Source: Lonicera japonica (lineage: Eukaryota; Streptophyta; Magnoliopsida; Dipsacales; Caprifoliaceae). Taken from it: 64,000 nucleotides of DNA. Shown here in pieces: positions 12,429 through 23,230 of the stretch. The stretch lies in contig CM038468.1 of the NCBI GenBank assembly GCA_021464415.1, positions 40,722,969-40,786,968 on the forward strand, in the 5' to 3' direction. How positions within the stretch are numbered: the stretch's first letter is position 1; each line of letters starts with the position of its first letter. Below the pieces are notes generated by a model. That model was not told the origin of the DNA, ran no database searches, and worked only from the letters and a program-made list of their open reading frames with translations. The translations under genes were made by a program, and so were the position numbers.

Positions 12429-13618
12429 TAATACGAGTAATATTTTGGCACGGGTTTCAATATGATATATATATATATATGTGTGTGTGTGTGACAACGA
12501 AGGGACATGCAGAGCAAAGATGAATCATATATGACATGACTACGTGAGAGCCTAGTAGAGTTCTATACTGTTTTGACTTTTGACCGTTTATTAATGACCA
12601 GGGACCCCAAACCAAAAATGTACTCTTTTTGACAGCCCATTTGTTACAAGAGGATGAGGGGGAGGGGGCGGGTGAGCACTCAATTTTGCAGGGATTGGGC
12701 CAGTCTTCTCTGGCCAAACTAGTCCGGTGGTTAGCCATCATCAGTTCAAAAAAATCAGACTTAATTAAGAGTTTTTCGGATCGAATTTTAGCAAATATAA
12801 AATATCTTATAGTTAATAATTGATACATTTTATAAAAGAAAGTAATCGAAATGTACAAAAGTATGTTTAAACACTCTTGGTATAGAGCAAAAAAGAAATT
12901 ATGATAAGAGATTTGGTGCTAGCCTTTAGCAATAATTTGTTTAATAAAATATTTTAGTGATAACAATTTGTCACTAAAAATTGATTTGTACCCGATTTAA
13001 TCCGCTACTATGTTTATTTAGTATTTCTCATTAGAACTAAATTAAAAATTCATCATTTTTCTTGTAATGTATCAAATTAAGAATTCAACTTTTTCCAAGA
13101 CACAATCCATTAAAAAATTTAAATAATAACTAAGTCTTGGTTTTAACCATTAATCATTTTATGTAATTTGTAGTGTATTCTTTAAAAATGTAAAAAACAA
13201 TGCCAACTCTAAATTTAGTGCAAAATTTGATTTTATAATTCAACTATCCGTATGTTTACTGGTCACAATCTTTTGATTTCAAAATGTGCTATATCTTCTA
13301 GACTTTTGAGTAGTAGAGTTAGGGAGGCTAGGGCGGGGGGGGGGGGGGGGGGGGTTTGGGGGTTGGGTGGGTTGTGACAAAGGGTATATACTTATACTCT
13401 ATGTCGACGTCTCATCAATGAGCATAGATTGATAGAGACGACGTTTGTGTTGGATAATATGTAGAAAATTGTTCATCACAGTAGATATATAAAATTTTGA
13501 AATAATGAACAATCAGTGAAATTCTTTTATAAATCGCTCCTGTGCTATAGAGCAGCATCATTATTCCATGAGACCGATTAATTTGTCGAGTATATTACAT
13601 GAGAAATGATAATTACAC
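12429..13618. other. AT-rich spacer
   Basis: It holds an AT/GT microsatellite at about 12468-12492 and the poly-G run at 13335-13354. The frame at 12457-12858 has no recognisable features and is not called. Confidence 0.45.
13335..13354 (+). repeat. Poly-G run of 20
   Basis: Twenty consecutive G in a G-rich neighbourhood (13331-13374). This could form a G-quadruplex, or the true length may differ because of sequencing error. Confidence 0.8.
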
Positions 13619-13732
13619 AAAAATTTAGGGGGTTATTTTTGACAAACACCAATTCACTTTTTAACACTTTTTTTAAAAAAAAAAATTATTATTCTATTAA
13701 TGCACATCACTTTTTTATTTTTAATTAATGGT

Positions 13733-13894
13733 TAAATCATTAAACTCATCAAATTAATAATAATTAATAACTCTAAATCACTTAAAGCAAAATTAATTAT
13801 TAATTCTATTAATTAAATTATTAAACTCATCAAATTAATAATAATTAATAACTGTAAATCACTTAAACCAAAGTTAATTATTAATTCTATTAAT
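13733..13894 (+). repeat. 81-bp tandem duplication
   Basis: Two units of 81 bases, both carrying TTAAACTCATCAAATTAATA. Unit 1 is at about 13733-13813 and unit 2 at 13814-13894, with few differences. It lies inside the locus 2 element. Confidence 0.75.
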
Positions 13895-14092
13895 TAAAAA
13901 CTACTCTTCTCCTTATTCTTCTTCATTATTCCTCTCCGCCACAGCCACTATCCAAATCATCATCCCTCTTTAAAAGAAGTAGGATACTAATACTTTTGTT
14001 GTTCCTTTTTGTTTCAATTCATTTATAAATCATTGGATAGAAACAAACGCAAAAAAAATTTAAAACACATAACCAAAATACGAAGAATGTTT

Positions 14093-14298
14093 ACTCGGTT
14101 CTTAAGAACCGAATATGATTCATCATACTCGGTCTAAAGGAACCAAGTAAAGTACATGTTACTCGGTTATAAGAAACCGAGTTAAGCTTTTGGTCATTTT
14201 TTCAATTTTACTTGGTTCCTTAGGACTAAGTGACATGTGCTTTACTCGATTCTTTTAGGTCAAGTATGATGAATAACACTCAGTCTTAGGAACCGAGT
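14093..14298. repeat. Hairpin array 2: six phased hairpins in a larger palindrome
   Basis: Hairpins of 21-22 bases start at 14093, 14127, 14161, 14210, 14244 and 14278, so the spacings are 34, 34, 49, 34 and 34. Each reads ACTCGGT-like, then TAAG/TTAG, then ACCGAGT-like. The stretch 14088-14182 is also the inverted copy of 14210-14304: both arms contain ATTCATCATACT and, further in, an ACATGT-like block. The array is therefore a palindrome built from palindromes. Confidence 0.85.
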
Positions 14299-14735
14299 AA
14301 ACCTTCATCTATGGCAGAGTAACCTGGGCAAAATAGTAAATCCTGCATCAAATTTACAATCTTTGAAAATAACAATAAAATCATTGACCTTAAGTCAGTG
14401 ATATTGTAAAACACACATCCAATCCAATCCAATCCAATCCAATATTTCACAGTTAACATCCGTTAATAGAATTTAGAATCTCTCCTCTTGTATGTATCTT
14501 GAGCCTTTTGGACTATCTCTGCCAAAAAAATGGGATTTTTTTTCCTTAGATGAACATGCAAGTACGTGGGTGGGTGAGAGAAAGAAGAAATTTTTTTAGA
14601 TTAATATTAACTAAACTTAAAATTAGATAGAATGTTAGAAGTGTTAGAAAAAAAAATCTACATTTGTAAAGTGTTAAAAAAAATAAAGTGTCAAAGAATC
14701 AAATGGTGGGGGTCAATACACGAACTCAAAATTTA

Positions 14736-15590
14736 TTCCATAAACATTCGTATTTGATATTATTAATTTATTAATCTGGGACCTACTATTAATTATTCGA
14801 GTCCAATTAAATCAGTACGTGCCATTAGGTGGGAAGGGGTGTAGGGCGTGCAACGTGGGCCGCATGTATATTTTATATTGTGCAGTAAATGGACGCACGA
14901 GTTACTATTCTAGCTAGACAATCTAATTAATGTGTTCCATAAAAAAAATATTCATTTTGACAATAAAAAGTCAGAAATTAGTAGTTGCATCCAACGGTAG
15001 AGAATCCCCACTCAAACCTTAAAAACAAGTACACTTTGTGTTTTAAGAAGCATCTCTTAAACATTAAAAAGGATTTTTAGTATAAAAACACTTTAAACAT
15101 ATACCAATCAAATTAAAAGCAGAGCCAAAAATTTGGTAAAGATGGAATAATTGTAGCATAAAAAAAGTTAGTAAAAGAGAGCAAAATTATTACTACTTCT
15201 CTTTTTTTAAATTAAACGGGGGCACTTCCTTCTTGCCCCCCACGTCCCTTCGCCTTTGAATCCAAAACGCAATCCGATCCAACATGTAAATAGATTTATA
15301 TATGTCGTTGTATATTTATAAATATAATTATTGGTCTAGCAATTAAATTTGATTAAAATGCATATTGTGGCCAATAAATTCTTCAATTTTCAAATTGGAT
15401 CAAGTACACATGTCCAATATCATTTTGGTAACAAATTTGCATATAGATTAGTATTTTGTATATCCATGGAATTCATGTATCAGATCAAATTTGGATACAA
15501 TATGTCAAGACTATTTTTGATCTGTTGATGGGCCCTACTTTTAACAAATATCCTTGAAATAGCAAAATAATTACACATTTTAAACTTTAA
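14736..15590. other. Intergenic DNA
   Basis: AT-rich sequence with no gene or bounded element recognised on either strand. Confidence 0.45.
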
Positions 15591-15822
15591 GGTTGCATTT
15601 GACATGCAAAATAAGAGGGTGGGATAGGATAATTTTATTCTATCCCATGTTTGGTGTTCATCGAGATTGGATAGTCAGGCAAATTATTTATCTCACTAAA
15701 ACTTTTTTCCACCGAGAGGATGATTAACGAATCTCACCTAAAAGGTGGGATTGTTTTATCCCGTCCGAATGTGATTAAATAATCTTATCTGACTCTCTAA
15801 TTCTGCATGTCAAACACACCCC
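15591..15822. mobile_element. MITE family B copy 1
   Basis: The inverted ends are GCATTTGACATGCA on the left and TGCATGTCAAACACACC on the right. The centre carries a hairpin (CTCACCTAAAAGGTGGGA) and GGGATAGGAT...ATCCCAT blocks. Related copies with the same central hairpin are at 34502-34739 and, less clearly, 31066-31283. The exact target duplication is unclear. Confidence 0.6.
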
Positions 15823-16322
15823 CAAGATTTAATTGGCCCGTGTTAGAGCATAACCAAAACTGACTCCAACCCACCCATTATATATATATATATATCATCA
15901 AGGCCCGTATAATGTAAAGTTCATAAAAGTTTGGTATCTTTTCCTTCTTTCTATCTCTCTCTCTACAATGCTCTTTTCCTTCAAAAGCCTTTTAGCTATT
16001 TGAATTGTTGCGTATACTTTCAAGGCGATTTGTACTTAGGTACCCAAAGTTTTGCCATAATTCATTCATTTTAATTATCGGTTGTGAGGACTATTTGGCT
16101 TGAAATTGCAGTTGATTGCAAGGGTTTATATAGGTATGTATCCATGCTATTTATTCCCTATCATCACAAGGTTTAGGTTTAGTGCTTAGCAGAATTGTTT
16201 GTTATTTGAATGATATTGAGATTGTTGTTGAGAATGGATTTGTATTGTTAACTAGACGTGTTTATCAAATTGATATACGTTATTTATTAATTAAGTAAAT
16301 TATCATGTATTGTTGTGTTTAA
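15823..16322. other. Spacer, no gene seen
   Basis: It contains a TA run near 15881-15894 and a pyrimidine-rich tract at 15940-15965. There is no supported coding or RNA feature. Confidence 0.4.
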
Positions 16323-16695
16323 CTAGTTTTCTAACCGTGCAATGAACGGGCGCAATTTATATATATATTTTTTACTTTTTAATTACTTTTTTTTAATTAA
16401 ATTGACTCTAAATTAGAGATATATAACTGTTATTTTTAATTGTAGGAGTTCCATAGAAACAACGAAAAGGGATTGAAGAGCTATTACTAAACAATAACAT
16501 TAGAAATTTAGTACCAGACTAATGTAAAAGAAAGAAGATATTAAAGCCTTGTTAAAATATAATAATATATATAAATATAATGCAATAAATATAAATAGTA
16601 TTTATATATGTAAATATAATTCAATAAATATAATTACATGTGGCAGCTAAAGAGCCTTGTTAACATTTAATGCAACAAGTTCTTCTCACTCCTCT

Positions 16696-16726
<31 letters not shown>

Positions 16727-16734
16727 CTATTAGA
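16323..16734 (-). mobile_element. Small non-autonomous Helitron
   Basis: Read on the minus strand, the element starts TCTAATAGTATATATA and ends with a hairpin (CCCGTTCATTGCACGG), an eight-base spacer and CTAG, inserted between host A and T. A 5' TC, a subterminal hairpin and a 3' CTRR with A/T target and no duplication are the Helitron hallmarks. At 412 bp it carries no RepHel coding. The TA-rich 5' end makes that boundary less secure. Confidence 0.55.
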
Positions 16735-16810
16735 TTAGATATATTGTGGGTTTAATGAGCATCCACTTTGAACGTAAGTGTGTTGTGTTGATCATAAAGA
16801 TAAATGAAAA

Positions 16811-16966
16811 ATGATAACATTTGCCCTTATGGCACATGTTAAAGCTACTACAAATGAAAATAATAAAATTTTGTATGAGAATCTGTGCCATATTTAATAT
16901 ATGTTGGGAGTTAATTATTTTAAAAAATGGGTATTTAACATGTGCCCTTAAGGCACACGTTAACAT
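16811..16966. mobile_element. MITE family D copy 1
   Basis: 156 bp with inverted ends ATGATAACATTTGCCCTTAT and, in reverse, ATGTTAACGTGTGCCTTAAG. It is clearly related to 51079-51233 across its whole length, including TTTTGTATGAGAATCTGTGC. Confidence 0.65.
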
Positions 16967-17529
16967 AACTCAAGATAAACTGCTAAGGTGTTTGAGAGTA
17001 ATTGCTACATATGAAATGCATAATATAGAGATTGTTTTGTATATATATGCATTTAAGGCATATCTGTGGGTGATGTAAACGGTATATATAGGGTACCAAG
17101 ATCCAATTATAGCAAAACTTTGGATACCTAACTACAAATCACCCATTCATTCACAAAAATGACTAGTTTCTTACTTTGAACATAATTAGGAATTTTGGAT
17201 ACCAAATTTTACGGTACTAGAAAATTTTGATTAACAACCATTATTCAAAATATGTGTATATATATCTCAATGTAAAAGTCAAATATATCTATAATCTCTT
17301 AATTTAATAAGATGATTCAAGTCATAAAACGAGCATTGGCCTCCTCTCATTCTCTTTCTTTTATGTATGGAAGTACCAACGATGTGTGTTCACGTCTATT
17401 TGTTAATTGAGTTATATTAACATGTGTTCTAATAGTAAGAAAATAGTTTAAATACACATTTAACAAGGTATGGATTCTCATTCACGTGATTATTCTTTCC
17501 ATTCATAGTATGCTTATCGTGTACCCTTA

Positions 17530-17781
17530 GGCTTCGTTTGATTCGGGTATTAAAAAGTGGGATGGGATTATTAATATCACTTTTTTTTATAATACCTTAT
17601 TTGGTTCGCACAAATGTGCTAGAATTACTAATACCGGGACTAACTTAATACCACTCTTTGTGGTATAATTTAATACCACGGAGGAGGTGGTATTGTTTAT
17701 TCGAAATTAAGAAAAATGAACCATATATTTTAAAAAATGCCATTACTACTATAATATTTTTAAAAATGCCACTACCCCCAC

Positions 17782-17831
<50 letters not shown>

Positions 17832-18065
17832 CAAAATATAATAAGATTATTCATAATAATAATATTTTTTATTTCAAAATATAATCTCGTATACGAGTTA
17901 CAGAACCAAACAAAGTATTAACATCAGTATGGGATATCCCAATATTAATACTACATAAGTCAAACAGGGTATTGGTATTAAATTAATACCAGGATTAATA
18001 GTCAAGTACTATTAATACTGGTATTATTAATCCCAGTTACCCTAATACCTGAATCAAATGAGGGC
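17530..18065. mobile_element. Tourist-like MITE with ATT microsatellite
   Basis: The 536-bp element is flanked by TTA (17527-17529 and 18066-18068). The ends GGCTTCGTTTGATTCGGGTA and TACCTGAATCAAATGAGGGC are inverted repeats. Further inverted blocks (for example GGTATTA/TAATACC) occur throughout. A run of about 16 ATT units lies at 17782-17830, and the poly-Leu and poly-Asn frames seen there are artefacts of this run. Confidence 0.75.
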
Positions 18066-18068
18066 TTA

Positions 18069-19761
18069 AAGCACAAAGTTATCATTTCTTTGTTAATTTT
18101 TTAAAATAACATAACAAATAAAATCTAACTTTACTTCAAAAAATAATTGAGTGCTTGTTAAATGAATATTCCTATGATTCAAATATGATAAAGAATAGTT
18201 TTTAAAATAAAAAAGCGTGAAAGACTTCACTATTCATGCCGAATTACTGTCCTACAAGACTAAGTAGCAGACCATCACCTAGGCGAGAACTAATCAATTT
18301 TAGGTGGGGATTTTCAAAACACTACGGCAATGATATACTTGATAATCTACATCATCAAAACTGAAATTATGGAGTATCCTGAGAGAAAATGCTACGATTT
18401 AATATAAGATGTATGAATTGAGATGACCCAATGATCACATAAAATTAAATGACTGCTCTTGCTTTTTGTCACTTGCAGCCAGAAAATACAAGATTCTACC
18501 ATTTGCAAAATAATTGGTAGCACATATTTTTCACATAAATATTTTCATACTTTCTCTCAAGTTCAACTATTTTATACGTAAATATATACAAAAAAATTTA
18601 AACGTGGACCACTTTGTATGAACTGGAACTTTTTGAGATAGTTTTTTGTTGCTAAAAACGTCTCCCCGATATTTTGGTGACAAAAAACGGACGCTAAAAA
18701 GCCCGGTCCATACTGACCAGTCCGTACAAAAAATGCAGTATGTATATATATATCCAACATTTATCACGCGCTACAGTTCGAACCTCAAAACACAATTTTT
18801 ATACTATGTGGAAGAGAAAATCTTTTCACACATATTTTTTTGGTTATATTGTTTTCAATATAAAACCACTATGAAATGCAGTGGTGGAATTTGTGGGAAG
18901 TACAAATTACATATGGATTTTTGACCAAGCCCACCTTGAAAAATTTGTATTATGGCCAGCCCACAGTTGTAGATCCTGAGGCCCATCTTCACTATGGATG
19001 AGAAATTGTCTAGCTGATCAATATCTTTTTTGTTTTACTGCCGATTAATATCTAACTACCATAATTATCCTACCAATATGTGTGAATTTAGTGACAACCG
19101 ACCAACGCTGGTCGGCCAATAAACAGGAGATAACTGAGCTAGATGATAAGTGATAGAAAATAACCCCTTATACAAGTGTGAACATGGTTGGAAATGGCTG
19201 TTATATTGGATTAGTGCCTAATTTTACCCTTTATAGTGATTTTTATATTCTAGTAGCCCTAATATAATTAACCATATCCTATACATATAAATAGGAAGGG
19301 AAACCCACAACTAAAGACAATTTAATTATCTTCTCGTTACACTCACTCCACACATTCTCATATTTCCTCTAACAAAAACCCTAATTCACTATAATTGTAT
19401 TGTTCTTTTTAAGCCTTCAAGTCAATATACTTAACGTGTACACACAAAGGATAATGTATTGCCGAATTGGGGATTAAAGCCACCAGAGGAACCTACGCAT
19501 GAACAAATCTGGTATTCCTTATATTTTTATTTGCTATTCATTACTAGTTACAACTGTTTATATTCATCACTCATATTTTCTAGCTGCCAAACAATCAAAC
19601 TGTGCTGATTCTCTTCAAATTGAGCTTGGTTAACTTTTAATCACCCACATAATCACTTTTACCACTATAATTATTTTTACAAATTAAATATAATTTTTTG
19701 TATATTAGTTAAGTTTAATCCCTTTTAATTCTAAAAATTATTAATAGTATAATCTCTAACA
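18069..19761. other. Intergenic DNA with possible LTR remnant
   Basis: No gene is supported. 19140-19510 has the look of an LTR promoter half: a TATA-like ACATATAAATAGGAAG at about 19285, followed by a pyrimidine-rich leader. No termini or target duplication were found, so it is not called separately. Confidence 0.4.
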
Positions 19762-19907
19762 CCACCTGTAGACACCCCGATCCGTGACCCCCGCAAGAAC
19801 CCTAACGACCTTCGAGAACTACTGTTTTTGGAGTCCGGAACCCATCCGAGCACCCGAAACTACCCCGAAAGGGTTTGTTGGCCAACAAACCTATTTTTAA
19901 GTGGGAT

Positions 19908-20167
19908 TGTCGCACGACATACTGGTATGTCGCGCGACAATCACTCTTATGTCGCGCGACAATCACTCTTATGTCGCGCGACAAACCCCTCTGCACCCGA
20001 CCAACCACTTTCTGACACATCACAGTGTCAGAACCCATCACTTCAGCCGTTTGTCGCGCGACAAACAGATATGTCGCGCGACAAACAGGTACAGTGAAAT
20101 GGATTGTCGCGCGACAAAGAGAAATGTCGCGCGACACTTGCCCTTTATGGGGGAATGTCGCGCGACA
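19908..20167. repeat. Nine copies of the palindrome TGTCGCGCGACA
   Basis: Copies start at 19908 (one change: TGTCGCACGACA), 19928, 19950, 19972, 20052, 20072, 20105, 20125 and 20156. Spacing is mostly 20-22 bases, with gaps of 80, 33 and 31. All lie within 275 bases upstream of the LTR TATA box. Each intact copy has three CpG. Confidence 0.95.
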
Positions 20168-20182
20168 ATCTCTCCCGAGCAC

Positions 20183-20190
20183 TATAAATA
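20183..20190 (+). promoter_or_regulatory. TATA box of the solo LTR
   Basis: TATAAATA sits 16 bases after the last TGTCGCGCGACA palindrome, in the position expected for the U3/R boundary. Confidence 0.65.
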
Positions 20191-21014
20191 GGCCAACACC
20201 CCCAAGGGTTCCAGACGACAACTTCTCGCCACAATTTCTATACTAAAATTCCTTATTCTCTCTGATATTTTCTAATCTTTAAGCCTTCTCCGGAAGCATC
20301 TGTGATAACGTTTATTTTCACAAGAGTCTCGGATCTAATCTTGGCACCCGGAGTGCCACCTTCTAGAGTTAGACCGCCGGAAATATTTCCAAGAGGAAAG
20401 CTGATATCCGTCAGAGGTCTTCTCTGCCGTATTATATTTTCTCTCTCTTATTCTTATATATATAGCCGGGAAGGTAACTAAAGTCTCTTCTAGTAATTAA
20501 ATAAGATATTTGTATATTAGTTTTATTATAGGTCGATCCCCGTCCTAGTAAGCGAAGTGGCGACAAGGTTATGGTAGATTCCTAACACGCTCGAAAATCA
20601 GGTTTTTATTAGTTATTTCCAGAAAGCAGTAGAATATCAGTAAAAGCATCCAAGTTTTCTAACATAGAATAAACATATAAGACCACTAGAGACCAAAAGG
20701 GCGGAATGGGTGCTTAACACCTTCCCAAACCGTAATATAGTTCCCGAACCCTATAGAATCCTGGTTTCGTAGACAAACGTGTAAAGAAATGCTTATCTGT
20801 AGCCTTCCCTCTTACACAATCATTTTGTCCGTTTTCTCGTAAAACGTACTGGCGACTCTGAACGAACCCTCTTGCATCTAGAAATAGGATAGAGGGCCTC
20901 CCGATATGAATTATCAACACATAGAAGCAAATGGAATAACGGAATCCTTTCCGATGTTTCAGACGCCCACCAACGGGAACGAGAACCCGGGGGTCGCATT
21001 TGCGGATTCTCACA

Positions 21015-22543
21015 CCCCCCCCATCTTGAACACAAATAATATCCCCAATCTTGAACACAAATAATATTAATAATAAAAAAAAGTTAATTTTTTTTAATTA
21101 AGGGAAGTCTAAGTCTTTCTTTTAACCCTAAAAATAAAGAAAAGTCTCTCATTCCACTTTCATAAGTCGAACCATTGATCTCAAGTCAAAGAAAAGGTTG
21201 CCTACCACTGAGCGACATTAATATAAAATTTATTGCCCTTTAAAAAAAATTCCAAAATTCGCACTTGATAAAATGAGCCATTATAACTATGCTCTTGTAG
21301 CCTGACAGCATAATATTTATCCTTTAACAAAAAGAACTTTAGAATATGTACTCAAAACAAATCGATTAACACCTAGCGAGCGTAACAAAATTACAATAAA
21401 ACCTCCTTATTGTTATAATGTTGGGACCAACCAATTTTATCCTATAGCTAGATTATAACTTGATAGAGTTTTAATTGAATTTTTTTTCTTCAGTTTTATA
21501 TTTCTTTAATAAAAATAATTCTTAAAAAATTTAAAATAAAAACAAATTCTAGTTAAGGAGTAAAGCTTAAAATGTACACAAATCGAGATAGAATTCTCTA
21601 ATCAAACTATCTCTTAAAAGGATTTGAAACTGCCTCAGCCAGGGATTGAGATTGCATCACCATCACCATCGCCCTCGAACTTTTCTCCAAGGACTTGCTT
21701 TTACTATAATTTTGTCATAACTCTATCATCATCCTACCGCCCTTGAGTCCTTCTTCGAAGAGTTACTTTACCTGCATCACCATCCTTTAAGAAATTAATC
21801 AACGGCCCCATTAAATTACCGTTGATAGAATTTGAATGCATGTCCACTTATATGAAGAGTGGACAGTAGAGCTTATTAAGAAAAGATATATTGAAAAAAA
21901 GATATACTTACTCCAAAGAGTCGTTGAAATCTAATAATTTTCATAGATCTATTTAATATATATTTTAATCTTTAGTTAAATTATATAAATACATAAGATA
22001 AACCAATATAATCTTCAACCAAAAAAGAATATCATTTTCCTACATATTTTTTATATTATAAAAAGGAACACGCCGGTTGGGGAACTTAATTTTATTCAGA
22101 AAATGTTATCCCATCTTTCTTTTGTTTTTTGTTTGTATATAAACATCACTTGAATTTAAGGATAATTGCAATTAAATGCATCTTAAATACAATGCATTGC
22201 TTGAACAAAAAAACGGTAATGCAACGACATAGAGCTTAGCATTGTTGGACTTAGATCCTCTATATTATTTTTTTTGTCTAATTCTGTTTAAGGGGATCTA
22301 CTTCGAGAGTTAAACGGATGAATTTTTTTATGAAATTTGATAAAGATGATCTTTATAATGAGTAAATTATGTCCAAAAAATTTCATCAAGAAATTCAAAC
22401 TAGAAGTGGGTGTAATAAAAAATTTCCATTTGTTCATTTTCGACTATTCAATAACTTATCGGGTCTTGTTCGGGTGGAAGCAAAAATTATCCACATTTGT
22501 TAAGATCTGACACGAAACTAACTTAAACTGACCCACTGCATGT
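21015..22543. other. Intergenic DNA
   Basis: It begins with a 25-bp tandem duplication (ATCTTGAACACAAATAATAT twice, 21023-21068). The remainder is AT-rich, with CATCACCATC blocks at about 21654-21790 but no coding frame or bounded element. Confidence 0.45.
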
Positions 22544-22767
22544 CTAAATATAGGGACATTTGGGTTTTAGGTACCGTTAATTTATTATATTGAACTTTAG
22601 GTACCAAAGTTTTTGTTTATTGATTTTTGGGTGCCATTTCACACTTTTCTGTCAGTCAAGTGTGTTTGACTGTTAGCTCATTTTTTTATGACCATACTAC
22701 CTTTATTTAACACTAGATCATATTATCGTTACTTTTTATCCGTTGGCACAATTCCCCTAACATTTCC

Positions 22768-22776
22768 TATATAAAA
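22768..22776 (+). promoter_or_regulatory. TATA box of the second MULE ORF
   Basis: TATATAAAA lies about 90 bases before the ATG at 22861, just inside the left inverted repeat of the MULE. This is where the promoter of an element gene is expected. Confidence 0.5.
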
Positions 22777-22860
22777 GGCATGTTTACCACAACAAAACAT
22801 CATTCAAGCTCAATAACACCATTATATAGTTGTAGAACTGAAGAAATATAAAGAAAAAAA

Positions 22861-23230
22861 ATGGGAGGTGGGAACAAGGATGAAGATTTGATTTGCCAAA
22901 TAGGTGGAGGGCATAGACATTCGAGAATTAAATGTAAATAGGTATATAACAAGTGCAAGAAAGGCATGTGTTAAGGCTTGATGATAATGCATGCATCTCA
23001 ACAAAAGGAAAGCTATAGGAAGAGATACTTACAATGTGAATACCAAACTTGTGGGGCGTGTCTTTGGTCGGAAGATGCCATGAATGAAGCTGTTGGATTA
23101 ATATATAATGCAACATCTGATTCAAGAAAGTGCTTCCAATACGGAGAAAGCAATCATTAAGTGAAAGACTGCCCTTGGAAAGAAACTATTTATCCTAATG
23201 GTTGTGAAGATATAAGAAAAATATTGACTA
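22861..23230 (+). pseudogene. Zinc-finger ORF of the MULE, broken by stops
   Basis: From the ATG at 22861 one frame stays readable for about 120 codons, with stops after GGHRHSRIKCK, after KCKKGMC and inside a zinc knuckle. It contains CQIGGGHRHSRIKC (a degenerate CCHC-like knuckle), RKRYLQCEYQTCGACLWSED (similar in pattern to a GRF-type zinc finger), then CFQYGESNH, a stop, and VKDCPWK (a second CCHC-like knuckle). It is either the remains of a second MULE gene or a captured host zinc-finger fragment. The order of GRF-like finger then knuckle is seen in some DNA-processing proteins, but I cannot name a parent gene. The domain calls are inference. Confidence 0.5.

Larger units (their letters stand above)
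13628..14726. mobile_element. MULE-type non-autonomous element with hairpin array (locus 2)
   Basis: About 1.1 kb, flanked by a near-perfect 9-bp duplication: AAAAATTTA at 13619-13627 and CAAAATTTA at 14727-14735. The left end GGGGGTTATTTTTGACAAAC and the reverse of the right end AGTTCGTGTATTGACCCCCA resemble the termini of the 12160-12419 element (both run into TTGACAnACACC and AACACT). The interior contains an 81-bp tandem duplication, an ATCCA microsatellite (14416-14441) and the hairpin array 14093-14298. No coding sequence was found. It is a larger relative of locus 1. Confidence 0.6.
19767..21014 (+). mobile_element. Solo LTR of a Tat/Ogre-type Ty3-gypsy element
   Basis: The unit begins TGTAGACACCCCGATCCGTG and ends GCGGATTCTCACA, so it has TGT...ACA ends. 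It carries a U3 region with palindrome repeats, a TATA box (20183-20190) and a U5-like part with TGGGTGCTTAACACCTTCCC and CTGGCGACTCTGAAC, blocks typical of plant Tat/Ogre LTRs. Neither a second LTR nor any gag-pol sequence follows, so it is a solo LTR of 1248 bp. The flanks (CCACC before, CCCCC after) match only imperfectly as a 5-bp duplication. Frames inside it come from the palindromes and are not genes. Confidence 0.7.

Noticed and set aside
17645..17921. Poly-Asn and poly-Leu frames
   Set aside because: Both are read from the ATT microsatellite in a Tourist-like element.
19908..20167. CRISPR-like array of regularly spaced repeats
   Set aside because: The repeat is a 12-bp palindrome with 8-10-base gaps in a plant LTR promoter; no cas genes and eukaryotic context.
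19802..20246. Several overlapping 73-139-codon frames
   Set aside because: All are read through the CpG palindromes of the LTR promoter and repeat the same SRD/ARQ-type words; not genes.
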